In this document: positions 31,114 to 32,338 of the stretch, one piece after another
Layout of the letters: each line of letters starts with the position of its first letter
How positions within the stretch are numbered: position 1 is the stretch's first letter
Source: Sporomusaceae bacterium
GTDB lineage: Bacteria; Bacillota; Negativicutes; Sporomusales; UBA7701
Direction of reading: 5' to 3'
DNA length: 32,338 nt
NCBI GenBank assembly: GCA_031460455.1
Contig: JAVKTQ010000024.1
Location: 1-32,338 of the forward strand
The notes under the pieces: generated by a model
The model's database searches: none
Seen by the model: only the letters and a program-made list of their open reading frames with translations
Told to the model about the DNA's origin: nothing
Position numbers and translations under genes: made by a program

Positions 31114-32199
31114 ATGACGAGAGCCTACAACTTCAACGCCGGTCCGTCGGCCCTGCCCCTGCCCGTACTCCAGAAAGCCCAGGCCGAGCTGGTCGACTTC
31201 CGCGGCGCCGGCATGTCCATAATGGAAATGAGTCACCGTGGCAAGGAATACGAAGCCGTCCACAACGAGGCCGTCGGCCTCCTCAAAGAACTCATGGCCA
31301 TCCCCGCCGATTACGACGTCCTCTTCCTTCAGGGCGGCGCCAGCCTCCAGTTCGCCATGGTGCCGATGAACTTCCTCCCCCCCGGCCGCAAAGCCGGCTA
31401 CATCCTCACCGGCGCCTGGGCCGAAAAAGCCTACGCCGAAGCCAAACAGTTCGGCGAAGTCTTCGAAGTCGCCAGCACCAAAAGCGACAACTACCGCCGC
31501 ATCCCCGCCATCGGCGACCTCAGATACCCCCCTGACAGCGCCTACATCCACCTCACCTCCAACAACACCATCTTCGGCACCGAATGGCACTCCTTCCCCG
31601 ACACCGGCGCCGTGCCCCTCATCGCCGACATGTCCAGCGACATCCTCGCCCGGCCGGTCGACGTCAGCAAATTCGCTCTCATCTACGCCGGCGCCCAGAA
31701 AAACCTCGGCCCGGCCGGCGTCACCGTCGTCATCGTCCGGCGCGGCCTCCTCGAACGGGCCAACACCGCCGTTCCCACCATGCTGCGCTACGCCACCCAC
31801 GCTAAAGACAACTCCCTCTACAACACCCCGCCCACCTTCGGCATCTACCTCGTCGGCCTCGTCCTCGCCTGGGTCAAAGAACAGGGCGGCGTCGCCGCCA
31901 TCCACAAGCGCAACACCGACAAAGCCGGCCTCATCTACGACGCCATCGACAACAGCGGCGGCTTCTACCGCGGCCACGCCCAGCCCGACAGCCGCTCGCT
32001 CATGAACATCACCTTCCGCCTCGGCAGCGAAGAACTCGAGAAGAAATTCCTCGACGAAGCCAAAAAAGCAGGCTTCACCGGCCTCGCCGGCCACCGCTCC
32101 GTCGGCGGCTGCCGCGCCTCCGCCTATAATGCCGTGCCAATCGAAGCGTGCCGGGCGTTATCCCAATTCATGATCGACTTCCAAAAAAATAATGGGTAG
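31114..32199 (+). CDS. serC: Phosphoserine aminotransferase
   Basis: The 361-residue protein starts at ATG 31114 after AAGGGGGATCACCTG. It is a class V PLP aminotransferase that converts 3-phosphohydroxypyruvate and glutamate to phosphoserine in serine synthesis. The N-terminus YNFNAGPSALPLPVLQKAQ is diagnostic of SerC. The substrate-loop region MSIMEMSHRGKEYEAVH, the phosphate-binding FLQGGASLQFAMVPMN and the PLP lysine K196 in YAGAQKNLGPAG are all present. The C-terminus has GHRSVGGCRASAYNAVP. Length matches E. coli SerC. No serA or serB lies in view; a terminator follows, so it is probably monocistronic. Confidence 0.96.
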   Translation: MTRAYNFNAGPSALPLPVLQKAQAELVDFRGAGMSIMEMSHRGKEYEAVHNEAVGLLKELMAIPADYDVLFLQGGASLQFAMVPMNFLPPGRKAGYILTGAWAEKAYAEAKQFGEVFEVASTKSDNYRRIPAIGDLRYPPDSAYIHLTSNNTIFGTEWHSFPDTGAVPLIADMSSDILARPVDVSKFALIYAGAQKNLGPAGVTVVIVRRGLLERANTAVPTMLRYATHAKDNSLYNTPPTFGIYLVGLVLAWVKEQGGVAAIHKRNTDKAGLIYDAIDNSGGFYRGHAQPDSRSLMNITFRLGSEELEKKFLDEAKKAGFTGLAGHRSVGGCRASAYNAVPIEACRALSQFMIDFQKNNG

Positions 32200-32203
32200 T
32201 ATC

Positions 32204-32238
32204 AAGCCCCGCTGACTTCCGTCAGCGGGGCTTTTTGT
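32204..32238 (+). terminator. Terminator of serC
   Basis: AAGCCCCGCTGAC (32204-32216) pairs perfectly with 32221-32233 around TTCC, followed by TTTTT. Confidence 0.9.
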
Positions 32239-32247
32239 ACAGGGGCA

Positions 32248-32338
32248 GGCCGTTGATGACCCCCATCTGCGTTGTTGCGGCTTCGGCCGCCATCCTCAAC
32301 GTACGTTCGTGTACGTTTCCGGTGTCGTCCTCGCCGCG
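32248..32338. repeat. Dispersed intergenic repeat, copy 2 (cut by window end)
   Basis: GGCCGTTGATGACCCCCATC followed by TGCGTTGTTGC and, 25-30 bases on, CGTACGTTCGTGTACGTTTCC parallels the copy at 13899. Like that copy it directly follows a gene end. Confidence 0.55.

Noticed and set aside
30985-32094. Long minus-strand frame opposite serC
   Set aside because: serC is certain and the opposite frame has low-complexity Gly/Val/Glu/Asp composition.

Overview
The window looks like chromosomal DNA of an anaerobic, diderm Firmicute, most plausibly a Negativicute of the Sporomusaceae type. This is an inference from gene content: formate-tetrahydrofolate ligase, a group 4 membrane hydrogenase, a PPi-type phosphofructokinase, TctABC and lipoproteins, with GC-rich, C-ending codon use outside one island. 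No 16S or other marker gene is present.

Layout. (1) 1-1528: the 3' end of fhs, then an oxalate/formate-antiporter-family MFS carrier. (2) 1773-8923: an intact tRNA-Gly(CCC) at which a ~7.1 kb AT-richer island begins. The island is bounded by 46-bp exact direct repeats (1803-1848 and 8878-8923) that reproduce the 3' part of the tRNA. It carries a decayed ORF, a DsrE-like protein, a membrane-anchored reductive-dehalogenase-like protein, a frameshifted SGNH esterase, an iron-sulfur flavoprotein, a GntR/RCK_C (BusR-like) regulator and an HPP membrane protein. No integrase is visible. (3) 8923-10679: the displaced tRNA terminator, then a strong promoter, a glycine riboswitch with terminator, and a lone LivK-like binding lipoprotein. 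(4) 10698-14142: a divergent XRE-cupin regulator and PhzF enzyme, then a PPi-type phosphofructokinase. (5) 14171-22188: a CitA/DcuS-like two-component system, divergent from a six-gene operon: a di-[4Fe-4S] protein, a Cys/His-rich protein of unknown function, TctC, TctB, TctA and a zinc-type dehydrogenase. This is the best candidate for an undescribed system, probably uptake and anaerobic metabolism of an unknown carboxylate. (6) 22297-23409: a glucose/sorbosone-dehydrogenase-like lipoprotein. (7) 23473-30796 (minus strand): a compact group 4 hydrogenase operon, hyfB-C-E-F-G-(HI), with the ferredoxin HyfH fused to the small subunit HyfI. (8) 31114-32199: serC, divergent from the hydrogenase.

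How the parts fit. Formate-tetrahydrofolate ligase and a possible formate/oxalate carrier sit about 22 kb from the formate-hydrogenlyase-like complex. All are consistent with formate/H2/C1 metabolism, but no formate dehydrogenase or hydrogenase maturation gene is in view. Many genes end in very regular GC-rich hairpins, several symmetrical enough to act in both directions. A dispersed intergenic repeat recurs at 13899, 22193 (degenerate) and 32248.
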